Below, one piece after another: positions 18,992-26,951 of a stretch of DNA of 37,708 nucleotides. The stretch comes from Gemmatimonadota bacterium (GTDB taxonomy: Bacteria; Gemmatimonadota; Gemmatimonadetes; Longimicrobiales; Gaopeijiaceae). Position 1 is the stretch's first letter, and every line of letters begins with the position of its first letter. Under the pieces are notes generated by a model that worked only from the letters and a program-made list of their open reading frames with translations, was not told where the DNA came from and did no database searches. The position numbers and the translations under genes were made by a program. The stretch lies in assembly GCA_003559555.1 (NCBI GenBank), contig PWLA01000223.1, positions 1 to 37,708 on the forward strand. Direction: 5' to 3'.

Positions 18992-21256
18992 TCAGAACGC
19001 CTGTCCGATGGAGAAGTGGAGCTGGAGGCGCCTCAGCGAGAATCCGGGCTCATCCGCCAGGGTGAGACGGGGATCCAGCAGGAGGAGCCGGTCGTCCTGC
19101 CGCACCCAGTCCATGGCCTGTCCGTCCGGATCCACGATCCGGTCCTCGGGCCGATCCCGGTCGGGATCAAAGGCCCGGAGGCCCGAGGTGATCACCGGAA
19201 CCTGCTCGGTTCGCCGGGGCCGGTACGCCACGTCGATCCGCACCGGACCGATGGGCGTGCTGTACCGGAGCCCGACCCCCGGGGCCACCACCACGTCGCT
19301 CAGCGAGTTGTTGGCGGAGTTGTCCCAGACCTGTCCGAAGTCCACGAAAGCGGCACCTCGGAGATGGGGCTGCCACACCGGAAACCGGAGCTCGGCGCTC
19401 CCCTCCAGGAGGTTCGCTCCACCGGCGGGTCGGGAAAAGAACCGGTCCTCCTCCAGGGGATCGGGGTCACAGCTCAGGTTCGCCACCTGGCTCGGGGCAC
19501 AGATCGGATCGGGACGGTCGCCCACCGGAAAGATGAGGTCATCCAGGTCGACGGACACCACCTGGGGTCCCAGTTGGTTCTGGGCATAGCCCCGAACCGA
19601 GTTGGCCCCGCCTGCAAAAAACCGCTTCTGCGGGTGGGCGATCCGGCGCTCCGTGTCATCCTGGTCGACGCCGAGCCCCCGGAAAGAGCCCGCCCACAGC
19701 CGACCGCCCCGGATCCTGGCGGCCAGGACGATGTCGTCGGTGATGGAGAAGAAGCGCGTCGTCTCCACCACCAGCCGTTCGTAGTCGAAGTTGGATCCGG
19801 TGAAGCGGGAGGCGTGCTCCAGGTCCGCCAGGACGGTGTAGCCCCCCGTGGGCGAAAAGGCCCGATTGGTCCGGTCCCGGGAAAAGGCCACGCCTACCGG
19901 CGACAGGAGGTTGAAGTCCTGGAGGATGTCGATCTCATCCGGATCGCATACCAGGAATGTGGTGCAGAAGAAGACCTCCGCGGCCTCGAGCCGGGCGAGC
20001 TGGGGACGGTAGAAGACGCTCAGGGGCGTACCCCGTCCGATCTGCCGGGTCAGGGTCAGGTTCACCCCCACCGCCTGTCGCACGAATACGTCCTGAAGCG
20101 ACTGGCGTTCGGCGAAGAGCGATGCGGAAAGGGAGTTCCGGGGGGAGAAGATGAAGGGCTGGCGGAAGTCGGCTGAGAGGCTCCAGTTCAGGTCGCCGTA
20201 GACCCCGGTCCCGGCACCGGAGCAGATGGAATCCTCGAGCTGATGCGCCCCTACGTTGGAGAGGGCGCTCCGGAGCACCAGTCGCCGGGCACCGCCCTGA
20301 AAGTTCCGGGACGACCAGCGGGTCTCCGCGGTGAAACACTCCGCCGAATTCCAGCCGGCCCCGGTTCGTACCCGGTGGGTGTTTCCCTCATTGACCGTGA
20401 CCTGCAGAGGCACGATGCTGTCGGGGACGTGCTCCAGGTCCTCCTCCACCGAGGCGTGCCGAAAGATCTCCAGGTTGTACAGCGCCCGCTGCGCGTCGAA
20501 GATCAGCTCCCGGTTGTAGGTCTGCCCCTCCTCGAAGGGGATCATGCGGCGAATGACCCGCTCCGAGACCTCCTCGTTGCCCTCGATGCGGATCTCCCCG
20601 AAGTGGGCGCGGGGGCCGGTGTACACATCGTACTCCACCTGGGCCTCCAGCCGCTCCAGGTCGATGTCGATATTCCGCAGGACATCCGTATGGGCGTACC
20701 CCCGGTTTCGCATCCTCCGGGTGATGGTGTCCCGGGTGAAGTCGAGCCGGTTCAGGTCCAGGGGATCGCCCACCCCGATGGGCAGGCTCGCGTCCAGACC
20801 CGCCCGGGCCGCCTCGTCCTCCACCCCCGCCACCTCCAGTTCGGTGATCCGGATGGGACGACCCTCGTCGATCCGGTAGGTGACCCGGACGCGGTTCTCT
20901 TCGGACCGATCCATGATGGTGTCGACCCGGGCCTGCCGGTATCCCCTGACGTAATAGAAGAGCTGCACCCGGGCGTAGTCGTCCCGGAAGCTGCGGGGGT
21001 TCAGGAACGAGCGATCCAGGGCGAAGTCCGACCCCACCCAGCAGAAGGGCGTCAGGATGAAGGACCGGCAATCCGTCTGTCGGGTGATGATTGCGTTCCG
21101 GAGGCTCCGGTCCGGAAAGCTGGCGTTGCCCTCGAAGTTCAGGGAGACGATCTCGGGCCGGTTGGCCGTCTGGCCCTCCACCGTCGTGGGCACCACCAGC
21201 AGGAGCAGCACCGCCGCCACCGCCACCGCGACCTCTCCCCATCCACGGGAGCTCAT
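18992..21256 (-). CDS. tamA: TamA-like Omp85 outer-membrane protein
   Basis: A 754-residue Omp85 protein. A signal peptide covers about residues 1-29 (cleavage near VEG-QT). About 240 residues follow, enough for three POTRA domains. The 16-strand barrel carries the diagnostic RFFAGGANSVRGY motif and ends in Phe. Three POTRAs and the adjacent tamB point to TamA rather than BamA, which has five. There are exactly eight cysteines, and they fall in near pairs: 63/72, 307/345, 431/437 and 586/596. The last pair lies in the loop after VRGY, where E. coli BamA has its loop-6 disulfide with the same spacing. The start overlaps the stop of the upstream phosphoesterase (ATGA). A BamA role cannot be excluded. 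Confidence 0.88.
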   Translation of the reverse strand: MSSRGWGEVAVAVAAVLLLLVVPTTVEGQTANRPEIVSLNFEGNASFPDRSLRNAIITRQTDCRSFILTPFCWVGSDFALDRSFLNPRSFRDDYARVQLFYYVRGYRQARVDTIMDRSEENRVRVTYRIDEGRPIRITELEVAGVEDEAARAGLDASLPIGVGDPLDLNRLDFTRDTITRRMRNRGYAHTDVLRNIDIDLERLEAQVEYDVYTGPRAHFGEIRIEGNEEVSERVIRRMIPFEEGQTYNRELIFDAQRALYNLEIFRHASVEEDLEHVPDSIVPLQVTVNEGNTHRVRTGAGWNSAECFTAETRWSSRNFQGGARRLVLRSALSNVGAHQLEDSICSGAGTGVYGDLNWSLSADFRQPFIFSPRNSLSASLFAERQSLQDVFVRQAVGVNLTLTRQIGRGTPLSVFYRPQLARLEAAEVFFCTTFLVCDPDEIDILQDFNLLSPVGVAFSRDRTNRAFSPTGGYTVLADLEHASRFTGSNFDYERLVVETTRFFSITDDIVLAARIRGGRLWAGSFRGLGVDQDDTERRIAHPQKRFFAGGANSVRGYAQNQLGPQVVSVDLDDLIFPVGDRPDPICAPSQVANLSCDPDPLEEDRFFSRPAGGANLLEGSAELRFPVWQPHLRGAAFVDFGQVWDNSANNSLSDVVVAPGVGLRYSTPIGPVRIDVAYRPRRTEQVPVITSGLRAFDPDRDRPEDRIVDPDGQAMDWVRQDDRLLLLDPRLTLADEPGFSLRRLQLHFSIGQAF

Positions 21257-22146
21257 TCGTCCGCCCCCCCCATTCGAGCACCTTCCCTGGACGCCCGGAT
21301 CCGGAACTCGGATCCCGGCTCGAAGTAGCGGCGAGCCCCCCGGGGATACACATGTCCCGAGAACGGCGCGAATCCCCCAACCGCGCTGAAGTGCATGTGG
21401 TGCACCACCTCGATGGCTTCCTCCCGGATCCGGATCAGGTTGAAGGTGGTCTTGGCCCGCTCCCGGGCTCGTCCCCGCCGGGAGGTGGTGGTCCCACTCT
21501 GCACCACAACGATCCCCCGGTCCCGGTCCTCGCCCGGGTACACGTCCAGCGAGTTCCCGATGTAGGCCCGATGCAGGTGCCCGCCCATGATGAGCTCCAC
21601 CCCCATGGACTCGAAGGCGTCAAGGATCCGGCGGGCGTCCGGGAGGGGATTATCCCCCTCGTAGTCCGGAGCCGGCGCCAGGTGGTGATGGGCCACCACT
21701 GCCTTCAGATCTCCCGGGGGCGCCGCATCGAAGGCCGCCCTGGCAAGATCCAGTTGCTTCCGGTCGATGCGACCGTTCACGATGGCACGCCGGGGGGCTG
21801 CCGAGTTGAGCGAGACCACGGTCATGCCCGGGATCCGGGTGACGGTGTCCAGCTCGGAGCGGATGTATTCCTGATAATTCCGGAACGGACTGAAGATACG
21901 TTCAAACACCCGGTACAGCGGCACGTCATGGTTGCCCGGGGTCACCACCAGGGGCACCTCGGGAAACCGATCCAGATAGGCTCGGGCCTCCTTGAACTCG
22001 GACACCTTCGCCCTCTGTGTGAGATCCCCGGAGATGACGATCAGGTCCGGGTCGATGGCCCGGGTGGCCTCCAGAAAGGTCTCCGCCGCCGCCGGATCGT
22101 GGGGCGAACCGAAGTGGATGTCCGAGCCGTGCACCACCGTGATCAT
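21253..22146 (-). CDS. Calcineurin-like metallophosphoesterase
   Basis: A 297-residue cytoplasmic phosphoesterase with the full metal-binding set: GSDIHFG (DxH), SGDLTQRAK (GDxxxR-like), TPGNHD, VVAHHHLAPAP and MGGHLHRA (GHxH). This is the arrangement of class III cyclic-nucleotide phosphodiesterase and Icc/CpdA-like enzymes. The substrate cannot be named from sequence. The correct start is the ATG at 22146, which overlaps the tsaD stop as ATGA. The frame continues upstream to 22374 only as an antisense-like, Gly/Pro/Arg-rich extension inside tsaD. It is coupled to tamA downstream. A role in envelope lipid or nucleotide metabolism is possible but unsupported. Confidence 0.85.
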   Translation of the reverse strand: MITVVHGSDIHFGSPHDPAAAETFLEATRAIDPDLIVISGDLTQRAKVSEFKEARAYLDRFPEVPLVVTPGNHDVPLYRVFERIFSPFRNYQEYIRSELDTVTRIPGMTVVSLNSAAPRRAIVNGRIDRKQLDLARAAFDAAPPGDLKAVVAHHHLAPAPDYEGDNPLPDARRILDAFESMGVELIMGGHLHRAYIGNSLDVYPGEDRDRGIVVVQSGTTTSRRGRARERAKTTFNLIRIREEAIEVVHHMHFSAVGGFAPFSGHVYPRGARRYFEPGSEFRIRASREGARMGGADE

Positions 22147-23183
22147 TCCACCAACCCCGGGAAGGGCAGCGCGGCCTGGGCCGAGAACTCCGCGTCTCCC
22201 ACCTCGCCTCGCTCCAGCCGGAAGGCGGCGGCCCGTGCCACCATGGCGCCGTTGTCCAGCGAGAGGCGGGGCGAGGCATGGAAGAGCCGACCCTCGCCTC
22301 CCTGCCGGCGGGCCATCTCCAGGCGAAGGGCCTGGTTCACCGATACTCCGCCCCCCAGGAGAACTCGCGGGCAACCGGTGATCTCCACCGCTCGCATGGT
22401 CTTGGACACCAGCGTGTCAACCATCGCCTCCTGGAAGGCAGCAGCCAGGTGGGCCCGCTCCTCCTCCAGGCGGTCCTCCCGGACCACCTCCGTCACCCGA
22501 GCGCTCACCGCCGTCTTGAGTCCGGAGAACGACATGTCCAGATAGTCCGGGTCGCCGGGGGACTGTCCGCCCCGGAGCATGGGTCGGGGGAAGGGGTGCC
22601 GGCTCGGGTCCCCCTCCCGGGCCAACCGCTCGATCTGGGGTCCGCCGGGATAGGGCAGACCCAGCAGCTTGGCCACCTTGTCGTAGGCCTCACCGGCGGC
22701 ATCGTCCCGTGTCTGGCCCAGGAGCTGATAGTCGCCCCACTGCCGGGCGTGCAGGATCAGGGTATGCCCCCCCGAGACCAGGAGTGCCACGAACGGGGGA
22801 TGGGCCTGGGGGTCTTCCAGCGAGGGGGCGAACAGATGCGCTTCCATATGGTGAACCGGGACCACCGGCCGGTCCAGGGCGAAGGCAGCGGCCCGGGCCC
22901 AGCAGACGCCCACCAGGAGAGCGCCGATGAGCCCCGGGCCCGCCGTCACACCCAGGGCGTCCACTGCATGCAGCTCCAGGCCGGCCTCGTCCAGTGCTCC
23001 CTGCACCACGTCGTCGATGACCGCCAGGTGCGCCCGGGCCGCCAGCTCGGGGACGACGCCGCCATAGAGACGGTGCTCATCCTGCGAGAGGATCACGTGA
23101 CCCAGGATCTCACCCCGACGAAGAATCGCCGCCGAGGTCTCGTCGCAGGAGGTTTCGAGCCCCAGGACGGTGGCTCTCCTCAC
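22143..23183 (-). CDS. tsaD: tRNA N6-adenosine threonylcarbamoyltransferase TsaD
   Basis: A 346-residue Kae1/TsaD protein that transfers the threonylcarbamoyl group to A37 of ANN-decoding tRNAs. Motifs are the N-terminal GLETSCDETS (ATPase fold phosphate 1), the metal ligands in HHMEAH near residue 110-116, LVSGGHT, the GQTRDDAAGEAYDKVAKLLGL stretch, SFSGLKTAV, LLGGGVSVNQALR and the closing SLDNGAMVA. The start codon is GTG at 23183, overlapping the ybbR stop as GTGA. The expected partners TsaB, TsaC and TsaE are not in the window. Length is normal. Confidence 0.97.
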   Translation of the reverse strand: MRRATVLGLETSCDETSAAILRRGEILGHVILSQDEHRLYGGVVPELAARAHLAVIDDVVQGALDEAGLELHAVDALGVTAGPGLIGALLVGVCWARAAAFALDRPVVPVHHMEAHLFAPSLEDPQAHPPFVALLVSGGHTLILHARQWGDYQLLGQTRDDAAGEAYDKVAKLLGLPYPGGPQIERLAREGDPSRHPFPRPMLRGGQSPGDPDYLDMSFSGLKTAVSARVTEVVREDRLEEERAHLAAAFQEAMVDTLVSKTMRAVEITGCPRVLLGGGVSVNQALRLEMARRQGGEGRLFHASPRLSLDNGAMVARAAAFRLERGEVGDAEFSAQAALPFPGLVE

Positions 23184-24181
23184 GGGATCTCTGACCCGCC
23201 GGCGGCCTCATCGTCGGCAGGATCGTCCAGGCGAACGATGGTGATCTCCTCCACCTCGATCTCCCCCTGCAGATAGGGGGGCAACCCCTCCAGAACCAGG
23301 GCCGACACCGGGACCTGCACCTCCTCCCCCGGCTCCAAGGGCAGGTCCTCTTCATCTACGTCGGCCAGCAGTCGAAGGGCTCCCGGCGAGACCCCATCCA
23401 GGAGGCTGCGGGCACCGCTGAGCAGAACCGGCGCTCCGGCCGGCTGGATCTCGTAGTGCTCTTCCCAGTCGTCCAGCCCCAGGACCACCGCCACCTCGTC
23501 CAGGAGCCGCTCCACCCGGTCCACCACCTGAAGCTCCACGTCGACCTGGGAGGGCTGAATCTGCAGTCCCTGAAGCCCGGTGGTGTCCACGGCGACCTGA
23601 AGGGTCCCGGGCCCTTCCACCGCGGTCAGGTCTACCGGCTCGAGCCGGAGGGAATCCCACTCCGAAACCCGTCCTTCGGGACCGGAGAGGCGAACGTCCG
23701 CCGGCGTCGTCCGCGGCGGGCCTGCCACGGCCAGCCCCTCGGGCAACTGACCTTCGAGCCGAACCGCTACCGGAAGATTCACCCGCTGGATGGCCTCGAG
23801 CCGAAGGCGGACCGAGGAGGGTTGAATATCCTCCACCACCACGTTGGGGCGGTCCGGCACCCGAACCCATTGGTTTCGCAGGACCACCGTCGTATCTGCC
23901 GAATTCACCTCGGTCAGGGGAATCACGATGCTGGGGCGATCCATCCCCATGGCGAAGAGGTCCCGGGAGGGTCCACCGAATCGAACCACCACCGTGGTGG
24001 GAGAGGGCTCCTCCGCCAACGCCCACTCGGGATCGGCCAGATCCACCCGCACGGGCACGCCGGAGACGGTCTGCCGGGTGGGGGCTTCGACCCGCACCGA
24101 GACCCACAGGAGCAGGGCGATCCCGAAGGCGGAGAGCTTCAGGGTCCAGTTTCGGGTCAGAAAGCCGGAAACGGCGCTCAC
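23180..24181 (-). CDS. YbbR/CdaR-like membrane-anchored protein
   Basis: A 333-residue protein. The start is the GTG at 24181, with an AGGAGG ribosome binding site nine bases upstream. Larger upstream extensions overlap the thioredoxin gene and look non-coding. The N-terminus has the family hallmark RNWTLKLSAFGIALLLWVSV, one membrane anchor, followed by extracytoplasmic repeats of about 80-90 residues with the ETVSGVPV-like and VRLSGPEG strands of YbbR domains. In Firmicutes CdaR regulates the diadenylate cyclase CdaA, usually encoded next door. No cyclase is visible here, so a c-di-AMP link is only a possibility. It sits four bases after tlpA and overlaps tsaD by four. Confidence 0.83.
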   Translation of the reverse strand: MSAVSGFLTRNWTLKLSAFGIALLLWVSVRVEAPTRQTVSGVPVRVDLADPEWALAEEPSPTTVVVRFGGPSRDLFAMGMDRPSIVIPLTEVNSADTTVVLRNQWVRVPDRPNVVVEDIQPSSVRLRLEAIQRVNLPVAVRLEGQLPEGLAVAGPPRTTPADVRLSGPEGRVSEWDSLRLEPVDLTAVEGPGTLQVAVDTTGLQGLQIQPSQVDVELQVVDRVERLLDEVAVVLGLDDWEEHYEIQPAGAPVLLSGARSLLDGVSPGALRLLADVDEEDLPLEPGEEVQVPVSALVLEGLPPYLQGEIEVEEITIVRLDDPADDEAAGGSEIP

Positions 24182-24185
24182 GTGG

Positions 24186-24752
24186 TCACCCCTCCTGGTC
24201 CAGCAGGCGCTCGATGAACTCCACGTACTGGGGGTGGTCCCACTCGGTGGCCCCAGCCACCCGCCGGTACATGAGGCCGTCGCGACCGATGACGAAGGAT
24301 TCGGGAATGGCGCTGGTCCGGAACTGGCGCATGATCCCCCCCTTCGGGTCCCAGAGAATGGGGAAGGTGAGTCCCAGCGAGTCGGCAAAGGCACCCGGAT
24401 CCCCGGCCGGGCGCCCCATGGGGCCGGCGAAGCCCCGCTCCGGACCATCGACGCTCACCGCCACGATCTCGAAGTCCCGACCCTCGAACCGGTCGTAGAG
24501 ACGCTGCATGGAGGGCATCTCCCACACACAGGGCGGGCACCAGGTCGCCCATATGTTCAGGAGCACCACCTGATTCCGGTAGTTGTCCAGCGTCACAGGC
24601 TCCCCATCCAGCGTCACCGCCTCGAAGTTGGGCGCCGGCGCCCCGGGCCCGGGCATCTGGAAGTGGTCCCGACCGGTCCACGCCACGATGATCACGCCCA
24701 GGGCCAGGAGCGCGGTCAGAACGAAGGGTAGATTGGATGATTTCTTTGCCAT
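24186..24752 (-). CDS. TlpA/ResA-like membrane-anchored thioredoxin
   Basis: A 188-residue protein with one N-terminal membrane helix (about residues 9-25) and an extracytoplasmic thioredoxin fold. The active site is ATWCPPC. The cis-proline region is SAIPESFVIG. The layout (APAPNFEAVTLDGEPVTLDNYRNQVVLLNIW) matches TlpA/ResA proteins, which reduce disulfides or mature cytochrome c outside the cytoplasm. The ATG at 24752 has GGAGG ten bases upstream. It is co-directional with the PASTA gene (21 bases) and ybbR (4 bases). Its redox partner is not in the window. It may act on exported proteins, such as the cysteine-rich TamA in the same run, but that is a guess. Confidence 0.9.
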   Translation of the reverse strand: MAKKSSNLPFVLTALLALGVIIVAWTGRDHFQMPGPGAPAPNFEAVTLDGEPVTLDNYRNQVVLLNIWATWCPPCVWEMPSMQRLYDRFEGRDFEIVAVSVDGPERGFAGPMGRPAGDPGAFADSLGLTFPILWDPKGGIMRQFRTSAIPESFVIGRDGLMYRRVAGATEWDHPQYVEFIERLLDQEG

Positions 24753-24773
24753 GATCAGGGCGCCTCCGCGCCG

Positions 24774-25634
24774 TTACGTCCCATCCTGGGGGTCCCTCGT
24801 GAAGCCTCGGCCTCCCACCTCGAGCCGGACGATGCTCCCTCGAGGCACCTCCGTTCCCGCCTCCGGAAGCTGGCCCAGTACCTCACCCTGGTTGAAGCCG
24901 AAGCGGAACTGGGCTTGCACCTCGCCCACCTCGAGTCCCAGAGAGTCCAGGATCTGGCGGGCTCGGGCCTCCTGCATTCCCACCAGGTCCGGCAGCTCCA
25001 CCAGGGGGGGGCCCAGGCTCACCGTCATGCGGACCGCCGAGGGGAGGGTCACCTCCTCACCGGCAGCCGGATCCGTCTCCACCACCCGACCGGCCGGGGC
25101 ATCGGACTCAGTGGAGTCCACCTGCACCTCGAAGCCCGTGGTCTGGAGCACGGTCAGGGCGCGACTTGCGATGAGCCGGGACACGTCGGGAACCGGACGC
25201 CGCTCCGGCCCCAGGCTGATGGTCATGTCCACCAGTCCTCCCGGGACCCCGAGTTGTCCGGGCAGCGGGGTCTGCCCGACGATCCGGGATTCGGAGGCTT
25301 CGGGGTGGCGGATGGAGTCTACCTCACCCAGCTCCAGGCCCATGTCGTTCAGCGCCGTACGGGCCTCCTCCAGGTTCATTCCCCGCAGGTCCGGCACGCT
25401 CCGGAAGTCCGCCACCTCGGCTTCGTCGGCCGGAAAGACCACCTGGGTCGCGTACAGGTATCCGCCTCCGGAGCCGGCAAGGAGGGCCACCACAGCCAGG
25501 AGCAGCAGCTGACCGCCCTTCCCCGATGGGACGAGTCCGGGCCACCTGGACCCACCCTTGCGCTTCGGTCCGCGCTTGCCACTGGATCCGCCCGAGGCTC
25601 CCCTCCGGCGCCGCATGGAACTTCCCAGCTTCAT
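24774..25634 (-). CDS. Membrane-anchored PASTA-domain protein without a kinase
   Basis: A 286-residue protein. The first 40 residues are very basic (RRRRG, KRGPKRKGGSR), then comes one membrane helix at about 42-62. Three PASTA domains follow, beginning near VPDLRGMNLEEARTAL, VPDVSRLIASRALTVL and LPDLVGMQEARARQIL. PASTA domains bind uncrosslinked peptidoglycan or muropeptides. The ATG at 25634 has a GGAGAG ribosome binding site six bases upstream. In Firmicutes the position after rsmB is often held by prpC and prkC, the phosphatase and PASTA kinase; here no kinase domain is present and the protein is complete. A cell-wall-sensing or structural role is plausible. Confidence 0.85.
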   Translation of the reverse strand: MKLGSSMRRRRGASGGSSGKRGPKRKGGSRWPGLVPSGKGGQLLLLAVVALLAGSGGGYLYATQVVFPADEAEVADFRSVPDLRGMNLEEARTALNDMGLELGEVDSIRHPEASESRIVGQTPLPGQLGVPGGLVDMTISLGPERRPVPDVSRLIASRALTVLQTTGFEVQVDSTESDAPAGRVVETDPAAGEEVTLPSAVRMTVSLGPPLVELPDLVGMQEARARQILDSLGLEVGEVQAQFRFGFNQGEVLGQLPEAGTEVPRGSIVRLEVGGRGFTRDPQDGT

Positions 25635-25658
25635 CCAAATCTCTCCACGAAAATTTGA

Positions 25659-26951
25659 TCATCCCCGCCGTCGGAGGCGAGCGGCGAACGCACCGTCCGT
25701 CCCCGTTCGATGGGGAAGGGCCAGGAGGAAGGCCCCGCTCCGGGCCGCCTCCGGAATTCCTTCTCCCTCCTCCACGATAAACTCCGGATGACGCTGCAGG
25801 AACGCCTCCACCCGCTCCCGGTTCTCCTCCGGCTCCAGCGTGCAGGTGGAGTAGACCAGAACTCCTCCTGGCCGCACGATTCCGGCTGCACCGTCCAGGA
25901 TCCGGTTCTGTACCCGGGAGAGGGCCAGAATATCCTCTTCGGACAGACGCCATCGGGCGTCGGGGTGCCGGGCCAGGGTGCCGGTTCCCGAACAGGGCGC
26001 ATCCACCAGGACCGCGCCCACCGGGCGAAAGGGAGGCGCCTCTCCCAGCGATACCACCCGGGGCATGTCGAGCCCCAGGCGGTGAAGGGTCTCCCCCAGA
26101 ATCTCCAGGCGCCGGGCCGACCGGTCGGCAGCTATCACCCCATGGCCCCGGGCGGCCAGAGCCACCGCCTTCCCCCCCGGTGCCGCGCAGAGGTCGATCC
26201 AGGTGCCGGGCTCGCCGGGGCACCACCGGACCACCCATCCCGCCGCAGGGTCCTGGATGATCCCCGGCACGACGCCCAGCGCCTCGGCAGGCGAGATTCC
26301 GGGGCCCAGGCGGACGGTGCCGCTCCCCTGGGGGCCTACTTCCGCGGAACCCAGCTCCTGAAGCGCCACCACCGCCTCGTCCGGATCGGTCCACAACGGC
26401 CTCAGACAGGTGTCCGGAATCCGGTTGCCCGCCTCCACCAACGCGGCGGCATCCACCACCCCATGGGCGTCGATCCACCGGCGGACCAGCCAGCGGGGAT
26501 GCGACCCCCAGGTACTCAGGTGGCCTTCCGGGTCGGCCTCCAGCGTGGGAAAACGATCGACACTCCCACCCTCCCGATCCAGGCTCCGGAGGACGGCATT
26601 GACCAGTCCCCCCAGCCCCTTTCCGCCCACCAGCCGGGCCTGGGCCACTGCCTGTGAGACGGCGGCATAGGCCGGGGTCCCGTCCAGGTACAGGAGCTGG
26701 TATGCCCCCAGGCGGAGGATGGGCAGCACGGCGGGGGAGAGGCTGTCCAGCCCCCGATCCAGGTGCAGATCCAGGAGATGATCGATCCGTCCCTGGAGCC
26801 GGACGGTGCCGTAGGTCACCTCCTGCACCCACGGACGCTGCTCGGGCGGAAGCTCGGGGGCGGCCTCGCCCCAAGCCACGTCCAGGCGGCGCCCCCGGCC
26901 CACCGCCTGGAGGAGGGAGAGCGATACCTGGCGGGGTCTGGTGGGCTTCAG
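25659..26951 (-). CDS. rsmB: 16S rRNA m5C967 methyltransferase RsmB, probable CTG start
   Basis: RsmB/Sun, about 430 residues. It has an N-terminal NusB-like RNA-binding region, then a SAM-dependent methyltransferase with DLCAAPGGK (SAM loop), DAPCSGTGTL and YSTCTLEPEEN, which contain the two catalytic cysteines. The first conventional start in frame is GTG at 26903, but that removes the conserved first helix. In-frame translation upstream gives KPTRPRQVSLSLLQAV, just what RsmB N-termini need, and no ATG, GTG or TTG is available. The best candidate is CTG at 26951-26949, which overlaps the thiG stop as CTGA, the same geometry as neighbouring NTGA junctions. Ends TGA at 25659. Confidence 0.93.
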   Translation of the reverse strand: MKPTRPRQVSLSLLQAVGRGRRLDVAWGEAAPELPPEQRPWVQEVTYGTVRLQGRIDHLLDLHLDRGLDSLSPAVLPILRLGAYQLLYLDGTPAYAAVSQAVAQARLVGGKGLGGLVNAVLRSLDREGGSVDRFPTLEADPEGHLSTWGSHPRWLVRRWIDAHGVVDAAALVEAGNRIPDTCLRPLWTDPDEAVVALQELGSAEVGPQGSGTVRLGPGISPAEALGVVPGIIQDPAAGWVVRWCPGEPGTWIDLCAAPGGKAVALAARGHGVIAADRSARRLEILGETLHRLGLDMPRVVSLGEAPPFRPVGAVLVDAPCSGTGTLARHPDARWRLSEEDILALSRVQNRILDGAAGIVRPGGVLVYSTCTLEPEENRERVEAFLQRHPEFIVEEGEGIPEAARSGAFLLALPHRTGTDGAFAARLRRRG

